A DNA stretch of 64,000 nucleotides, taken from positions 1 to 64,000 of the forward strand of contig JBDWGH010000001.1 in assembly GCA_039975855.1 (NCBI GenBank), written 5' to 3'. Numbering within the stretch: the first letter of the stretch is position 1; the number at the start of each line of letters is the position of its first letter. Under the pieces are notes generated by a model that saw only the letters and a program-made list of their open reading frames with translations, was not told the origin of the DNA and made no database searches. The stretch comes from Litorimonas sp039975855 (GTDB lineage Bacteria; Pseudomonadota; Alphaproteobacteria; Caulobacterales; Maricaulaceae). This document shows positions 22,732 through 31,246 of this stretch, piece after piece. Made by a program: the position numbers and the translations under genes.

Positions 22732-22778
22732 GTCGATTTTTCCCTAGTCGTTTAGTGTCGTTTGATTTTCGTGTAGAA

Positions 22779-23117
22779 TTAAAGTGCAGTCTCACCCGTC
22801 TCGCCTGTCCGGATACGGATAGCTTGAGAGACATCAGAGACGAAAATTTTGCCATCGCCGATTTTTCCGGTCTTTGCGGCCGTTTGGATGGCTTCTAAGG
22901 CCCCTTCAACTTGGTCGTCAGCAACGACTAGTTCGAGCTTCAGCTTCGGCAGGAAGTCCACAACATATTCTGCGCCGCGGTATAGCTCGGTGTGGCCTTT
23001 CTGGCGGCCAAACCCTTTGGCTTCGACAACCGTCATGCCTTGCAGTCCAACGCCCTGAAGGGCTTCTTTAACTTCGTCCAGTTTGAACGGTTTGATAATG
23101 GCTTCAATCTTTTTCAT
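22779..23117 (-). CDS. glnB: Nitrogen regulatory protein PII
   Basis: 112 residues, the PII size. The T loop LYRGAEYVVDFLPK includes the uridylylation Tyr51, and the B-loop/C-loop parts TGKIGDGKIFV and IRIRTGETG are intact. PII senses 2-oxoglutarate, ADP/ATP and (by uridylylation) glutamine, and controls GlnA adenylylation and NtrB. It is the first gene of glnBA. I looked upstream for a sigma-54 -24/-12 box and saw none that fits. Confidence 0.97.
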   Translation of the reverse strand: MKKIEAIIKPFKLDEVKEALQGVGLQGMTVVEAKGFGRQKGHTELYRGAEYVVDFLPKLKLELVVADDQVEGALEAIQTAAKTGKIGDGKIFVSDVSQAIRIRTGETGETAL

Positions 23118-23388
23118 GTGGTTACTCCGCTATGTCCCATTAGGCTCTATGCCGTCTGATGACTCCCGCATGGGCAGGAGTCGAGTGCATGATTTCTAGA
23201 CCATGGTGCTCAGTCTCATATCCAAAGATATTGCACAAAATTTGTTCGGAGGACAGGGCGGTCGATTAAAGGATGGGCAATAATCCGTGTGAATCTCCAC
23301 GAAAAGGCGGTTTAGTTAAGCCTTTTTAAACGTTGAAGAAGTGGTGTGATTCATTAAAGACAGCCGCCAAGACCCCGATTTTCACGAA
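23118..23388. other. glnB-maeB divergent intergenic region, glnB-proximal part
   Basis: 271 bases without a gene. An inverted repeat GACTCC (23161-23166) / GGAGTC (23177-23182) lies in the glnB leader. For maeB, TTGAAG (23333-23338) and TAAAGA (23355-23360), 16 bases apart, make a weak promoter candidate; transcription from it would start about 20 bases ahead of the paired-hairpin element. Confidence 0.35.
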
Positions 23389-23523
23389 GCACGTGTTCGC
23401 GACTGCAGTTCACGTGCGGAAATATAAGGTCTTTTTGAAACAGACATTTCGTCAAAACAGACGCCATTTTGGCGTATGAAATTCCATCATAAACCGGCTG
23501 TTCGCGACTGCAGTTCACCCGGT
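23389..23523 (+). promoter_or_regulatory. Tandem hairpins with identical self-complementary loops in the maeB leader
   Basis: Two hairpins carry exactly the same 15-base loop, TTCGCGACTGCAGTT, at 23396-23410 and 23501-23515 (105 bases apart). The stems differ but both pair: GCACGTG/CACGTGC (23389-23395 with 23411-23417), and ACCGGCTG/CACCCGGT (23493-23500 with 23516-23523, one C-C mismatch). Only the inner TG/CA pairs are shared. Paired stems with different sequence around a fixed loop point to RNA structure. Each loop contains ACTGCAGT, its own reverse complement, so the loops can pair with each other. The second stem covers the first three bases of the maeB ribosome-binding site GGTGGAG. 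A third small hairpin, ACGCCA-TTT-TGGCGT, lies between them (23461-23475). Confidence 0.7.
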
Positions 23524-23533
23524 GGAGATTATC

Positions 23534-25828
23534 ATGAAAAAGCTTACACCTCGTCCGCCAAAAAAGACCTTCATCACAGATGAACAGGCCTTACGATTTC
23601 ATTCCGATCCGACGCCGGGCAAACTTGCCCTACAGCCAACAAAACCAATGGCCACCCAGCGCGATTTATCGCTGGCCTACAGTCCTGGTGTGGCTGTTCC
23701 CGTGGAAGCCATCGCCGCCGATCCTGACACTGTTTATGACTATACGTCCAAAGGCAATATGGTTGCCGTCATATCAAACGGTACCGCGATTTTAGGTCTT
23801 GGGAATTTAGGCGCTATGGCGTCAAAGCCCGTTATGGAGGGGAAATCTGTCCTCTTTAAACGTTTCGCCGATATCGATAGCTTCGATATTGAGGTTGAGG
23901 AAGAGGATGCTGAGGCCTTCATTGAATGCGTCAAACGTTTCGGAAACACGTTTGGGGGTATAAACCTTGAGGATATAGGTTCCCCTGAGTGTTTTATCAT
24001 CGAGCAAGAGCTCCGAGACCTACTCGACATCCCAGTGTTTCATGACGATCAACATGGTACGGCCATTATCGCGACCGCCGGCCTAATCAACGCGTGTCAC
24101 CTGACCGGACGAAACTTTGAAGATATCAAACTTGTGCTATCCGGTGCAGGCGCTGCGGGGCTCTCTGTCCTCAATCTTGTGAAGCGTCTTGGCGTGAAAG
24201 ATGAGAACGCGATTGTAATCGACAGCCGCGGTGTCATCTATCGCGGACGAAAAGAATATATGGATCAGTGGAAGGCGCCGCACGCCGTTGATACGGAATT
24301 GCGGACGTTGGAAGAGGCTATGATTGGTGCAGACGTTTTCTTTGGCCTCTCTGTAGCTGGGATCGTGTCGAAAGATATGGTGAAATCTATGGCGCCAAAT
24401 CCGATTATTTTTGCCATGGCTAATCCGGACCCGGAAATCCTGCCTGAAGATATTAAAGCCGTTCGAGATGATGCGATCATTGCAACTGGCCGATCTGATT
24501 ACCCCAACCAGGTCAATAATGTGCTCGGCTTCCCGTATATTTTCCGCGGAGCTCTCGATGTTCGGGCTCGGAACGTAAACGAAGAAATGAAATTAGCCTG
24601 TGCGCATGCGTTGGCAGATTTGGCACGTCAGGATGTACCCGAAGAAGTCGCCGCCGCGTATCATGGCAATCGTCCGAAATATGGTCCTGAATATATTATC
24701 CCAGCGCCATTCGACCCACGTTTGATTTCCGAAATCCCGCCTTATGTCGCCCAAGCTGCGATGGACACAGGTGAGGCTCGTAAACCGATTGAAGATATGG
24801 AGGCTTATAAAAAATCTCTCGCCCGTCGTCAGGACCCAACGGCTGCAATTCTCCAAGGTATTACGTCCGCTGTCCAAGATGAACCAAAGACGATTGTCTT
24901 TGCGGAAGGTGAAGAGCCGGCGGTCATTCGCGCCGCTCAAGCCTTTCAACAACGTGGATTGGGAAAAGCCATATTGATTGGCCGCGAAAAGCCGATTTAC
25001 GATAATATGAAACTTCTTGGTGTCGAAAATCCAGAAAGCCTCACGGTATTGAATGCACGGCTTTTTGATAGAAACGCGGAATTCACAGAATATCTATATA
25101 GCCGATTGCAGCGGAAAGGTTTCCTTCGGCGAGATGCACAACGCCTCGTGAATAATGATCGAAACGTGTTTTCATCGCTTTTGCTTCAGCATGGTTTGGC
25201 AGATGGTATGGTGTCCGGTGTGACTCGATCTTATGATGTTGTTTTGCGGGATGTTCGTCTAGTCCTGGCGCATCGTCCGGAAGAACGCACAATGGGTGTT
25301 TCGGTTGTTGTGAACCGCGGGAAAACACTTTTCATCGCAGATACCAATATCACAGAACTTCCCGATGCATGGGACTTGGCAAATATCGCTGAATCGACGG
25401 CCAATTTTGCGCGTGAATTTGGGTTTGAGCCGCGCGTTGCCTTTTTGTCCTATTCGACATTTGGCAATCCGGTTGGAGAGCGTATGAAAAAGGTTCGAGA
25501 AGCCGTTCAAATCCTCGATGAGCGCGAAGTTGATTTTGAATATGAAGGGGATATCGCTGCCGATGTAGCACTGGATCCAATGCATATGCTGACATATCCG
25601 TTCTCACGTCTTACCGATTCAGCCAATGTTCTGGTGATGCCAGCTATTCATAGTGCGTCGATCTCAACAAAGTTATTGGACACAGTCGGCGGAGCAACCG
25701 TATTAGGGCCTTTCTTGACGGGGCTAGAAAAGCCGGTTCAAATTTGTTCTCTTGGCGCCACGGCGTCCGAGATCGTGCAAATGGCGACCTTGGCGGCCTT
25801 TGCGCCGTCGCATCGTGATTTAGGCTAA
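23534..25828 (+). CDS. maeB: NADP-dependent malic enzyme with phosphotransacetylase-like C-terminal domain
   Basis: 764 residues, the length of MaeB-type hybrid enzymes. The N-terminal malic enzyme part (about residues 1-430) shows DLSLAYSPGVAVP, GTAILGLGNLGAMASKPVMEGK, PVFHDDQHGTAII and the nucleotide site VLSGAGAAGLSVLNL. The C-terminal part (about 440-764) resembles phosphotransacetylase but is usually regulatory, binding acetyl-CoA, rather than catalytic. The reaction is oxidative decarboxylation of malate to pyruvate with NADPH. ATG 23534 is chosen because GGTGGAG lies six bases ahead; a GTG at 23522 lies inside that site. The leader holds the paired hairpins. Confidence 0.95.
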   Translation: MKKLTPRPPKKTFITDEQALRFHSDPTPGKLALQPTKPMATQRDLSLAYSPGVAVPVEAIAADPDTVYDYTSKGNMVAVISNGTAILGLGNLGAMASKPVMEGKSVLFKRFADIDSFDIEVEEEDAEAFIECVKRFGNTFGGINLEDIGSPECFIIEQELRDLLDIPVFHDDQHGTAIIATAGLINACHLTGRNFEDIKLVLSGAGAAGLSVLNLVKRLGVKDENAIVIDSRGVIYRGRKEYMDQWKAPHAVDTELRTLEEAMIGADVFFGLSVAGIVSKDMVKSMAPNPIIFAMANPDPEILPEDIKAVRDDAIIATGRSDYPNQVNNVLGFPYIFRGALDVRARNVNEEMKLACAHALADLARQDVPEEVAAAYHGNRPKYGPEYIIPAPFDPRLISEIPPYVAQAAMDTGEARKPIEDMEAYKKSLARRQDPTAAILQGITSAVQDEPKTIVFAEGEEPAVIRAAQAFQQRGLGKAILIGREKPIYDNMKLLGVENPESLTVLNARLFDRNAEFTEYLYSRLQRKGFLRRDAQRLVNNDRNVFSSLLLQHGLADGMVSGVTRSYDVVLRDVRLVLAHRPEERTMGVSVVVNRGKTLFIADTNITELPDAWDLANIAESTANFAREFGFEPRVAFLSYSTFGNPVGERMKKVREAVQILDEREVDFEYEGDIAADVALDPMHMLTYPFSRLTDSANVLVMPAIHSASISTKLLDTVGGATVLGPFLTGLEKPVQICSLGATASEIVQMATLAAFAPSHRDLG

Positions 25829-25886
25829 AACACTGTCATCACCGCAAAAGACCAACGTCCTTGAAGGCTCGGTAGCTAAGCATATC

Positions 25887-27212
25887 TTGCGTATGCTGGG
25901 GCCGTTTTCTATTGCGGTGATCGCGATGATTTCGACAGGCATCGTGGACACAATTTACCTTGGCCGCTTAGAAGACCCAAATAATCCAAATATTGCGCGC
26001 GCTGTTCTGGCAGCGTTGGGAATCGCATTCCCGATCAGCTTTATTGGAAACAGCGCGAATATCGGGCTTGGGGCTGGAACGATGAGCGCGGTTTCTAGAG
26101 CTTTGGGGCAGGGGGATGCAGCTAAGTCAAAGCGACATGCTGCTGCAGCAATCTTGCTCGGTTTGTTTGTGATGAGTTTTCTTGTGGCCTTCATGCTACT
26201 GGTGTCGCCCTTCATTCTGTCTTTGATGGGGCAAAGCGACGACGTTGAGCAACGGGCATTCGGTTATCTCTTAATTGTATTGCCCGGGCTCATATTGGTT
26301 TCGGTTGCTTCGATGAGCAATAATATTCTCCGCGCAGGCGGAGAAGCCCTTCTTCCCTCTTCAATCATGATACTCGGCGCTATCATTAACATTATTCTCA
26401 ATCCATTTTTTATCTATGGATGGGGGCCATTCCCACGAATGGAGTTGCAAGGCGCTGCGCTTTCGACATTAGTCGGAAATGGGGTTGGCGCGGCTTACGG
26501 ATTCTACATTGTCTTGTTCCATCGCAAGGCCATCGATTTCGTTGGTATGACTATGAAATCAATGAAACATGCTTGGTCAATTATCGGGCAGGTCGGCCTT
26601 CCGGCAGCGGGAACTAATATTATTGTTCCTGTCGCAACTTGGGTTGTGGTGGCCATTATTGGTAACGTTTTGGGGGAGGCCGATGTCGCGGCTTTCACTG
26701 TGGCTAGTCGTGCAGAATTGATTTCTGTTGGGCTGTTATATGCGTTGTCCGCATGTATTGGGGCTGTGACAGGGCGAAATGGCGGCGCAGGACAAACGGA
26801 CCGCGTGCGGGAAGCTTTTCGGGTTTGCTATCTGATTTGCATTGTTTGGGGAACAGTTATGGCCGTCCTTTTGGCCGTCTTTGCAACGCAAATCGCCAAC
26901 CTGTTCACCAGCGATGAGCTTCTCATCGAGAAAATTATTCCGTATTTTTATATCGTGCCAATTACGGTTTTTGCTTATGGCTTTGTTTTCGTCAGTGCGG
27001 CTGGTTTGAATGCATTGGGACGTCCTATGTTTGGCTTGATTTACACAATTATTCGGTCACTCATTTTATATATCGGCCTCATCGCCATAGGGGTGTTCAC
27101 AGCTGGTCTTGTTGGTGCATTTGTGGGTGTCGCCGCTGCTAATATCGTTTCAGGATTTATCGCGATTTACTGGACTTTAAAGAAAGCACCTATGACCGCG
27201 AAAGAGAGTTGA
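25887..27212 (+). CDS. MATE-family efflux transporter
   Basis: About 441 residues with twelve hydrophobic segments and the MATE pattern (STGIVDTIYLGRL, GIAFPISFIGNSANIGLGAGTMSAVSRALGQGD, NNILRAGGEALLPSS, NIILNPFFIYG). MATE proteins export drugs or metabolites using Na+ or H+. The start is uncertain: TTG 25887 and ATG 25893 cut into the first amphipathic segment. The frame is open upstream and reads TNVLEGSVAKHILRMLGPF, which looks like a normal MATE N-terminus. The only plausible initiator there is a CTG at 25833, five bases past the maeB stop. Confidence 0.9.
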   Translation: MRMLGPFSIAVIAMISTGIVDTIYLGRLEDPNNPNIARAVLAALGIAFPISFIGNSANIGLGAGTMSAVSRALGQGDAAKSKRHAAAAILLGLFVMSFLVAFMLLVSPFILSLMGQSDDVEQRAFGYLLIVLPGLILVSVASMSNNILRAGGEALLPSSIMILGAIINIILNPFFIYGWGPFPRMELQGAALSTLVGNGVGAAYGFYIVLFHRKAIDFVGMTMKSMKHAWSIIGQVGLPAAGTNIIVPVATWVVVAIIGNVLGEADVAAFTVASRAELISVGLLYALSACIGAVTGRNGGAGQTDRVREAFRVCYLICIVWGTVMAVLLAVFATQIANLFTSDELLIEKIIPYFYIVPITVFAYGFVFVSAAGLNALGRPMFGLIYTIIRSLILYIGLIAIGVFTAGLVGAFVGVAAANIVSGFIAIYWTLKKAPMTAKES

Positions 27213-27252
27213 CGGATAAACTCTTGGAGGCTAACTCCCGCGCTCACATCGT

Positions 27253-27337
27253 GCGGGTGTGGCGGAATTGGTAGACGCGCCAGATTTAGGTTCTGGTATC
27301 TTAGGATGTGAAGGTTCAAGTCCTTTCACCCGCACCA
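27253..27337 (+). tRNA. tRNA-Leu (TAG anticodon)
   Basis: 85-base class II tRNA. The acceptor GCGGGTG pairs with CACCCGC, and the anticodon stem CCAGA/TCTGG closes TTTAGGT with anticodon TAG (reads CUA and related codons). A long variable arm is present, the T loop has GGTTCAAGTCC, the discriminator is A, and CCA is encoded (27335-27337). An integrase remnant lies 138 bases downstream, so its 3' end is the likely attachment site of a lost element. Confidence 0.96.
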
Positions 27338-27474
27338 CTTTTCTCTCGGTATCGGGCGTTTAAACCCTTGTAATTATACAGTTTTCCTGTGGAAGTCTAT
27401 AGCTTCTTTTACTGTTTTACGCGTCCTGCAGTACAAACTGTAGTACAATGTGCGGTACAAATGAGGAAACTGGT

Positions 27475-27780
27475 ATGAAAGCCATAAGCCGCCCGAACCA
27501 TTATCTTCAGCAACACGGAGAGGTTTGGTAGTATGTTCGCCGCGTCCCGACGATTCTCACGAAGAATATAGGACGCCGCATTATTTCCCGTTCACTAGAG
27601 ACCGATAGCGCAAGCATGGTGCGTAGGCGTCGTGATATGTGAGCCGACGCAGACGATGCCCGCTGGCAAAAGCTTATGCTTAGCACCTTCGATAGGCTTA
27701 GCGTTGACCGCTCCAATTTGCAGACTCGATTGGAAAAGAAACTTGTGATGGTAAAGCAGATATTGGCTGTGCTTCAGAAC
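27475..27780 (+). pseudogene. Remnant of a tyrosine recombinase (phage integrase) N-terminus
   Basis: ATG at 27475 after AGGAAA opens a frame reading MKAISRPNHYLQQHGEVW, then a TAG at 27529-27531, YVRRVPTILTKNIGRRII, SRSLETDSASMVRRRRDM, a TGA at 27640-27642, and ADADDARWQKL. This matches the N-terminal arm-binding region of integrases of the kind that start R..YL..R...Y.RRVP. Two in-frame stops (one in place of the tyrosine of a WYY motif, one likely from TGG) and loss of the whole catalytic domain make it dead. It sits just past tRNA-Leu, where such integrases insert. Confidence 0.75.
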
Positions 27781-27782
27781 GC

Positions 27783-28289
27783 TCATTCATCGATCCATTT
27801 TAGTTTTTCTAATGGATACCCAAGATACCATTTTGCTCGCTCAAGGATGATGCGTGTTTTTACGACCTTTATTCCTAGGTCCTCGCGAACACTGACCTCA
27901 TCGATTAAAGCGTTGAGGGCCTGTGTGTTTGAACAGCATGTAAAACAGATGTAATCGACATCCCCCGTAATACGAAGACAGTCCATAAATTCAGGTATTG
28001 TCTCGATTGCGGCTTCGAACCTTTTCCGGAAAGAGGTTGTGTTATTTTCAAGCGTAAATTCTACATAGGCTAGAACGTGCTCGACCATGCGGTCCAAGTC
28101 TAGATCCGTATGAAAGCTAACGAAATACCCGGCCTCTTTTAAGGCCTTCATGCGTTGAAAACATGCGCTGGGAGACAGCCCCACTTTTTCTGCTAATTCT
28201 TGATTGGAGATATCTGAGTTCAGATGCGTGATGGATAGAATTTTCTTGTTAATTGCATCCAGTTTCAGGTTCTTTTTCTTTGATGTCAT
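27783..28289 (-). CDS. Lrp/AsnC-family transcriptional regulator
   Basis: 168 residues. An N-terminal winged helix-turn-helix (KLDAINKKILSITHLNSDIS, NQELAEKVGLSPSACFQRMK) is followed by an alpha/beta RAM ligand-binding domain (about residues 70-155). ATG 28289 follows GAGGAT; the frame is open further upstream but has no family match there. It is divergent from the permease-hyuA-DUF917 operon, with an inverted repeat TATCC..GGATA (28365-28382) in the shared promoter region. It is the probable local regulator, responding to an amino acid or the transported compound. Confidence 0.93.
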   Translation of the reverse strand: MTSKKKNLKLDAINKKILSITHLNSDISNQELAEKVGLSPSACFQRMKALKEAGYFVSFHTDLDLDRMVEHVLAYVEFTLENNTTSFRKRFEAAIETIPEFMDCLRITGDVDYICFTCCSNTQALNALIDEVSVREDLGIKVVKTRIILERAKWYLGYPLEKLKWIDE

Positions 28290-28427
28290 CTCATCCTCAC
28301 TTCTGTGGAAACATAAAGCGAATTTTGATTTGCCTTCAATGACGAAATTGTTCCGTGTCATGGCTATCCTATTCGATGGATAATTCTGTTTGGATGACGT
28401 TAGTATTCTTAAAAAGGGAATGGGTCT

Positions 28428-29711
28428 GTGGACGAGAATAGTGAATTTGCAGCAGTAAAGATTGCCAGCAATCAATTGGTGCCTTGGCCGCGCGTTGCCG
28501 CGGTCGGCGCCATGGTCGCATTTTCGCTCCCAACTTTTGTGACCGGACTAGAAGTCGGGGCTGGATTGAGCCCCTTGAATACAGTTTGGGCGCTTCTTTG
28601 GGGCTCAGTTATTATAGTCATCATTGGTGCCGTGATGGGCGTTATTGGTGCCAAATCACGCATGAGCTCTTATCTTTTGGTGAGGATTGCATTTGGTGAT
28701 CACGGCGCGAGTCTGGTCAATATTGCCTTTGCGATATCCTTATTGGGTTGGTTTGGCGTGAACATAAATCTGTTCATGGATGCTGTCGCAGGTTTGGGGC
28801 GAGACGTTTGGGCCGTAGATTTGCCGCCTGTTGGGCTCGCGATATTTGCGAGTTTTTGTATGACGCTCACCACTTTAATCGGGTTCAAAGCTATCAATAT
28901 TCTCGCCAGCCTACTGGTCCCTGTCTTGGCCGTTGTAACGGTTTTGCTCGCGAAACTAGCACTATCGACGCAAACGATTTCCGAAGTTTTCGCGGTCGAA
29001 AAGGTCGAGACCCTAACTGTCGGTGAAGGCATTTCTGCAATTGTCGGAGCGATTATTATCGGCGCCATAATTCTTCCTGATATCACCCGATTTGTCAGAC
29101 ATTGGAGCGGAGCAATCTATACCGCTATCATTTCCTATCTCGTTGTTCAGATGGCGGTCATGGGCGCGGCTGCGCTTGCCGGTGCGACATCAGGTAAAGA
29201 TGATGTGTTAGAGATCATGTTGGATTTAAACTTGGGCATAGGTGCATTCCTCATCGTCATTGCGGGCAGTTGGGTACTTAACTCACTCAACCTTTACAGC
29301 GCTGTTCTCGGCATGAAGGCGACTTTTCCCAAACTGAAAACTATTTTTCTCACGATTGCTTTGGGGGTCATAGGCGTCGCTGCGGCATTGATGAATATCC
29401 TCGATAGTTTCATCACATTCCTATTTTACCTCTCGGTTATTTTCATACCTGTCGCCGGTGTTTTGATCATCGACGCCCTGCTTATTCGGCCAAGTATCTA
29501 CAAAATAGAGACTTTGGAGAATAACCGCACCTTAAACTGGAAGGCCTTTGCGGCTTGGGCTGTTGGCGCTGTCATCGCCGTTTTAGCATCTGACGGATTT
29601 ATTCCAACCTTGACCAAGATCCCGGCATTGGATGCGGTTATCCTTTCGGGCGTTCTTTACATCGCTTTGGCGTGGACACAGCGGGAAACGAAACAGGCGA
29701 CTTCGGCATGA
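28428..29711 (+). CDS. NCS1-family permease (cytosine permease CodB-like)
   Basis: 427 residues with about twelve membrane helices. The first helix region (PRVAAVGAMVAFSLPTFVTGLEVG) and ISLLGWFGVNINLF match NCS1 nucleobase/hydantoin symporters of the CodB type. NCS1 carriers import cytosine, allantoin, hydantoins and related rings. GTG start, preceded by AAGGGA. Its stop overlaps the next gene by ATGA, so it is the first gene of a coupled three-gene operon with ring-processing proteins. That favours a hydantoin-like cargo over cytosine. Confidence 0.88.
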   Translation: MDENSEFAAVKIASNQLVPWPRVAAVGAMVAFSLPTFVTGLEVGAGLSPLNTVWALLWGSVIIVIIGAVMGVIGAKSRMSSYLLVRIAFGDHGASLVNIAFAISLLGWFGVNINLFMDAVAGLGRDVWAVDLPPVGLAIFASFCMTLTTLIGFKAINILASLLVPVLAVVTVLLAKLALSTQTISEVFAVEKVETLTVGEGISAIVGAIIIGAIILPDITRFVRHWSGAIYTAIISYLVVQMAVMGAAALAGATSGKDDVLEIMLDLNLGIGAFLIVIAGSWVLNSLNLYSAVLGMKATFPKLKTIFLTIALGVIGVAAALMNILDSFITFLFYLSVIFIPVAGVLIIDALLIRPSIYKIETLENNRTLNWKAFAAWAVGAVIAVLASDGFIPTLTKIPALDAVILSGVLYIALAWTQRETKQATSA

Positions 29712-31246
29712 GAATAGGCATTGATGTTGGCGGCACCCATACGGATGCAGTCATATTAGATGGTGATAAAGTTATCGCAGCGACCAAGGCGTTGACGTCT
29801 TCCGATGTCATCTCTGGCGTGACCGCTGCGCTGGACGAAGTTCTAAAGCAGTCGGCGGTGAGTCAGTCTTCGATCAAAACGGTTATGATCGGGACAACAC
29901 AATTTACCAATGCGATTGTTGAACGCCGAGAGCTGTCGAAAGTGGCGGTTATACGTATTGGGCTGCCGTCAGGGCGCGGGATGCCGCCGATGGTGGATTG
30001 GCCACAAGACATGATCAATGCCATCGGTGCGGAAATCTACATCCTGCATGGCGGCTATCTTTACAACGGCTGGCCGGTCGCGGAGATGCGAGATGATGAA
30101 GTGAACGCCGCTGTCGAGGATATCCAAGGTAAGGGCATCAAGAATATCGCTATCGCCTCGGCTTTTTCTCCGATGAATAACACGCCAGAAACGCAGGTTG
30201 CGGCGAAAATTCGAGCGGCAATTCCGGATGCAAACATAACACTTTCGCATAGTTTTGGCCGATTGGGCCTTATGGAGCGCGAGAATGCCGCTATCATGAA
30301 TACGACCCTTTTGCCATTTGCGGATAGAGTGGTCAGCTCATTTTTAGGAGCTTTGGCACAACGCGGACTGAATTGCCCCGCTTTCATTAGTCAGAATGAC
30401 GGAACGTTGATGAACGCGGATTTCGTGCGCGCTTACCCCGCTCTTACCTTCGCATCAGGACCAACAAATTCACTGCGCGGAGCGTATAAATTGACGGGTT
30501 TAGAGGATGCAATCGTTGTTGATATCGGCGGCACCACTTCGGACATCGGGGTGATCCAAAATGGCTTCCCGCGTGAGTCTAATGTTATCGTAAATATTGG
30601 CGGTATTCGCACGAATTTCAGGATGCCTGACATTTTGGCGATTGGCTTGGGTGGCGGCAGTCATGTGTCTGATGATGGCACGAAAATTGGTCCGCAGTCT
30701 GTCGGGCATAAATTGGTCACAGAAGGCCTCGTCTTTGGCGGGAAAACCCTCACCACTACTGATATCTTGGTCGCCGGGGGTCATGCCGATATTGGAGATA
30801 AATCTAGGGTTGCGCCTTTGGACGGCTCCGTCCTGACGCGGGCTAAGGCGACGCTCCATAAAATGCTAAACGATAATATCGAGATGATGAAACCGGGTGG
30901 AAAAGAAATGCCAGTCATTCTGGTTGGCGGCGGCGCTATTCTTGTGACGGAGGGTCTCAATGCCGCATCCAATCTCCATCGCCCCGAAAATGCAGGCGTT
31001 GCAAATGCCATTGGGGCAGCGATTGCTCAGGTTGGCGGAGAAGCGGAGCGCATGTTGTCTTACCGTCAAACGCCGCGTGATGAATCCATTGCATCCGTGA
31101 CCCATGCTGCAACGGAACGGGCGGTTAAAGCAGGTGCCGATCCAAACACCATAAGAGCTGTCGATATCGAAGAAACGGCAGTGCCCTATATGGACGAAGG
31201 TGCAACGCGTGTTCGGGTCAAAGTGATTGGGGAATTGGCGCGATGA
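29708..31246 (+). CDS. Hydantoinase/oxoprolinase family protein (HyuA-type)
   Basis: 512 residues. The actin-like ATPase fold motifs are visible: N-terminal GIDVGGTHTDAV, central VVDIGGTTSDIG, and late ILVGGGAILV. The family includes ATP-dependent N-methylhydantoinase and 5-oxoprolinase subunits that open lactam or hydantoin rings. Here there is no HyuB subunit; the partner is a DUF917 protein, a common pairing. ATG 29708 overlaps the permease stop (ATGA) and the stop overlaps the next start by four bases, so the three are translationally coupled. Confidence 0.9.
   Translation: MRIGIDVGGTHTDAVILDGDKVIAATKALTSSDVISGVTAALDEVLKQSAVSQSSIKTVMIGTTQFTNAIVERRELSKVAVIRIGLPSGRGMPPMVDWPQDMINAIGAEIYILHGGYLYNGWPVAEMRDDEVNAAVEDIQGKGIKNIAIASAFSPMNNTPETQVAAKIRAAIPDANITLSHSFGRLGLMERENAAIMNTTLLPFADRVVSSFLGALAQRGLNCPAFISQNDGTLMNADFVRAYPALTFASGPTNSLRGAYKLTGLEDAIVVDIGGTTSDIGVIQNGFPRESNVIVNIGGIRTNFRMPDILAIGLGGGSHVSDDGTKIGPQSVGHKLVTEGLVFGGKTLTTTDILVAGGHADIGDKSRVAPLDGSVLTRAKATLHKMLNDNIEMMKPGGKEMPVILVGGGAILVTEGLNAASNLHRPENAGVANAIGAAIAQVGGEAERMLSYRQTPRDESIASVTHAATERAVKAGADPNTIRAVDIEETAVPYMDEGATRVRVKVIGELAR

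Noticed and set aside
23118..23300. Sigma-54 promoter ahead of glnB
   Set aside because: No TGGCAC-N5-TTGC match could be found on the minus strand.
23394..23518. The 20-base direct repeats as simple DNA operators
   Set aside because: Not excluded, but the flanking bases differ and still pair in both copies, which a DNA operator would not need; the RNA reading is favoured.
27676..27954. Open frame of about 92 codons past the integrase remnant
   Set aside because: Its second half is antisense to the Lrp gene and its first part continues the dead integrase frame; it is not an independent gene.
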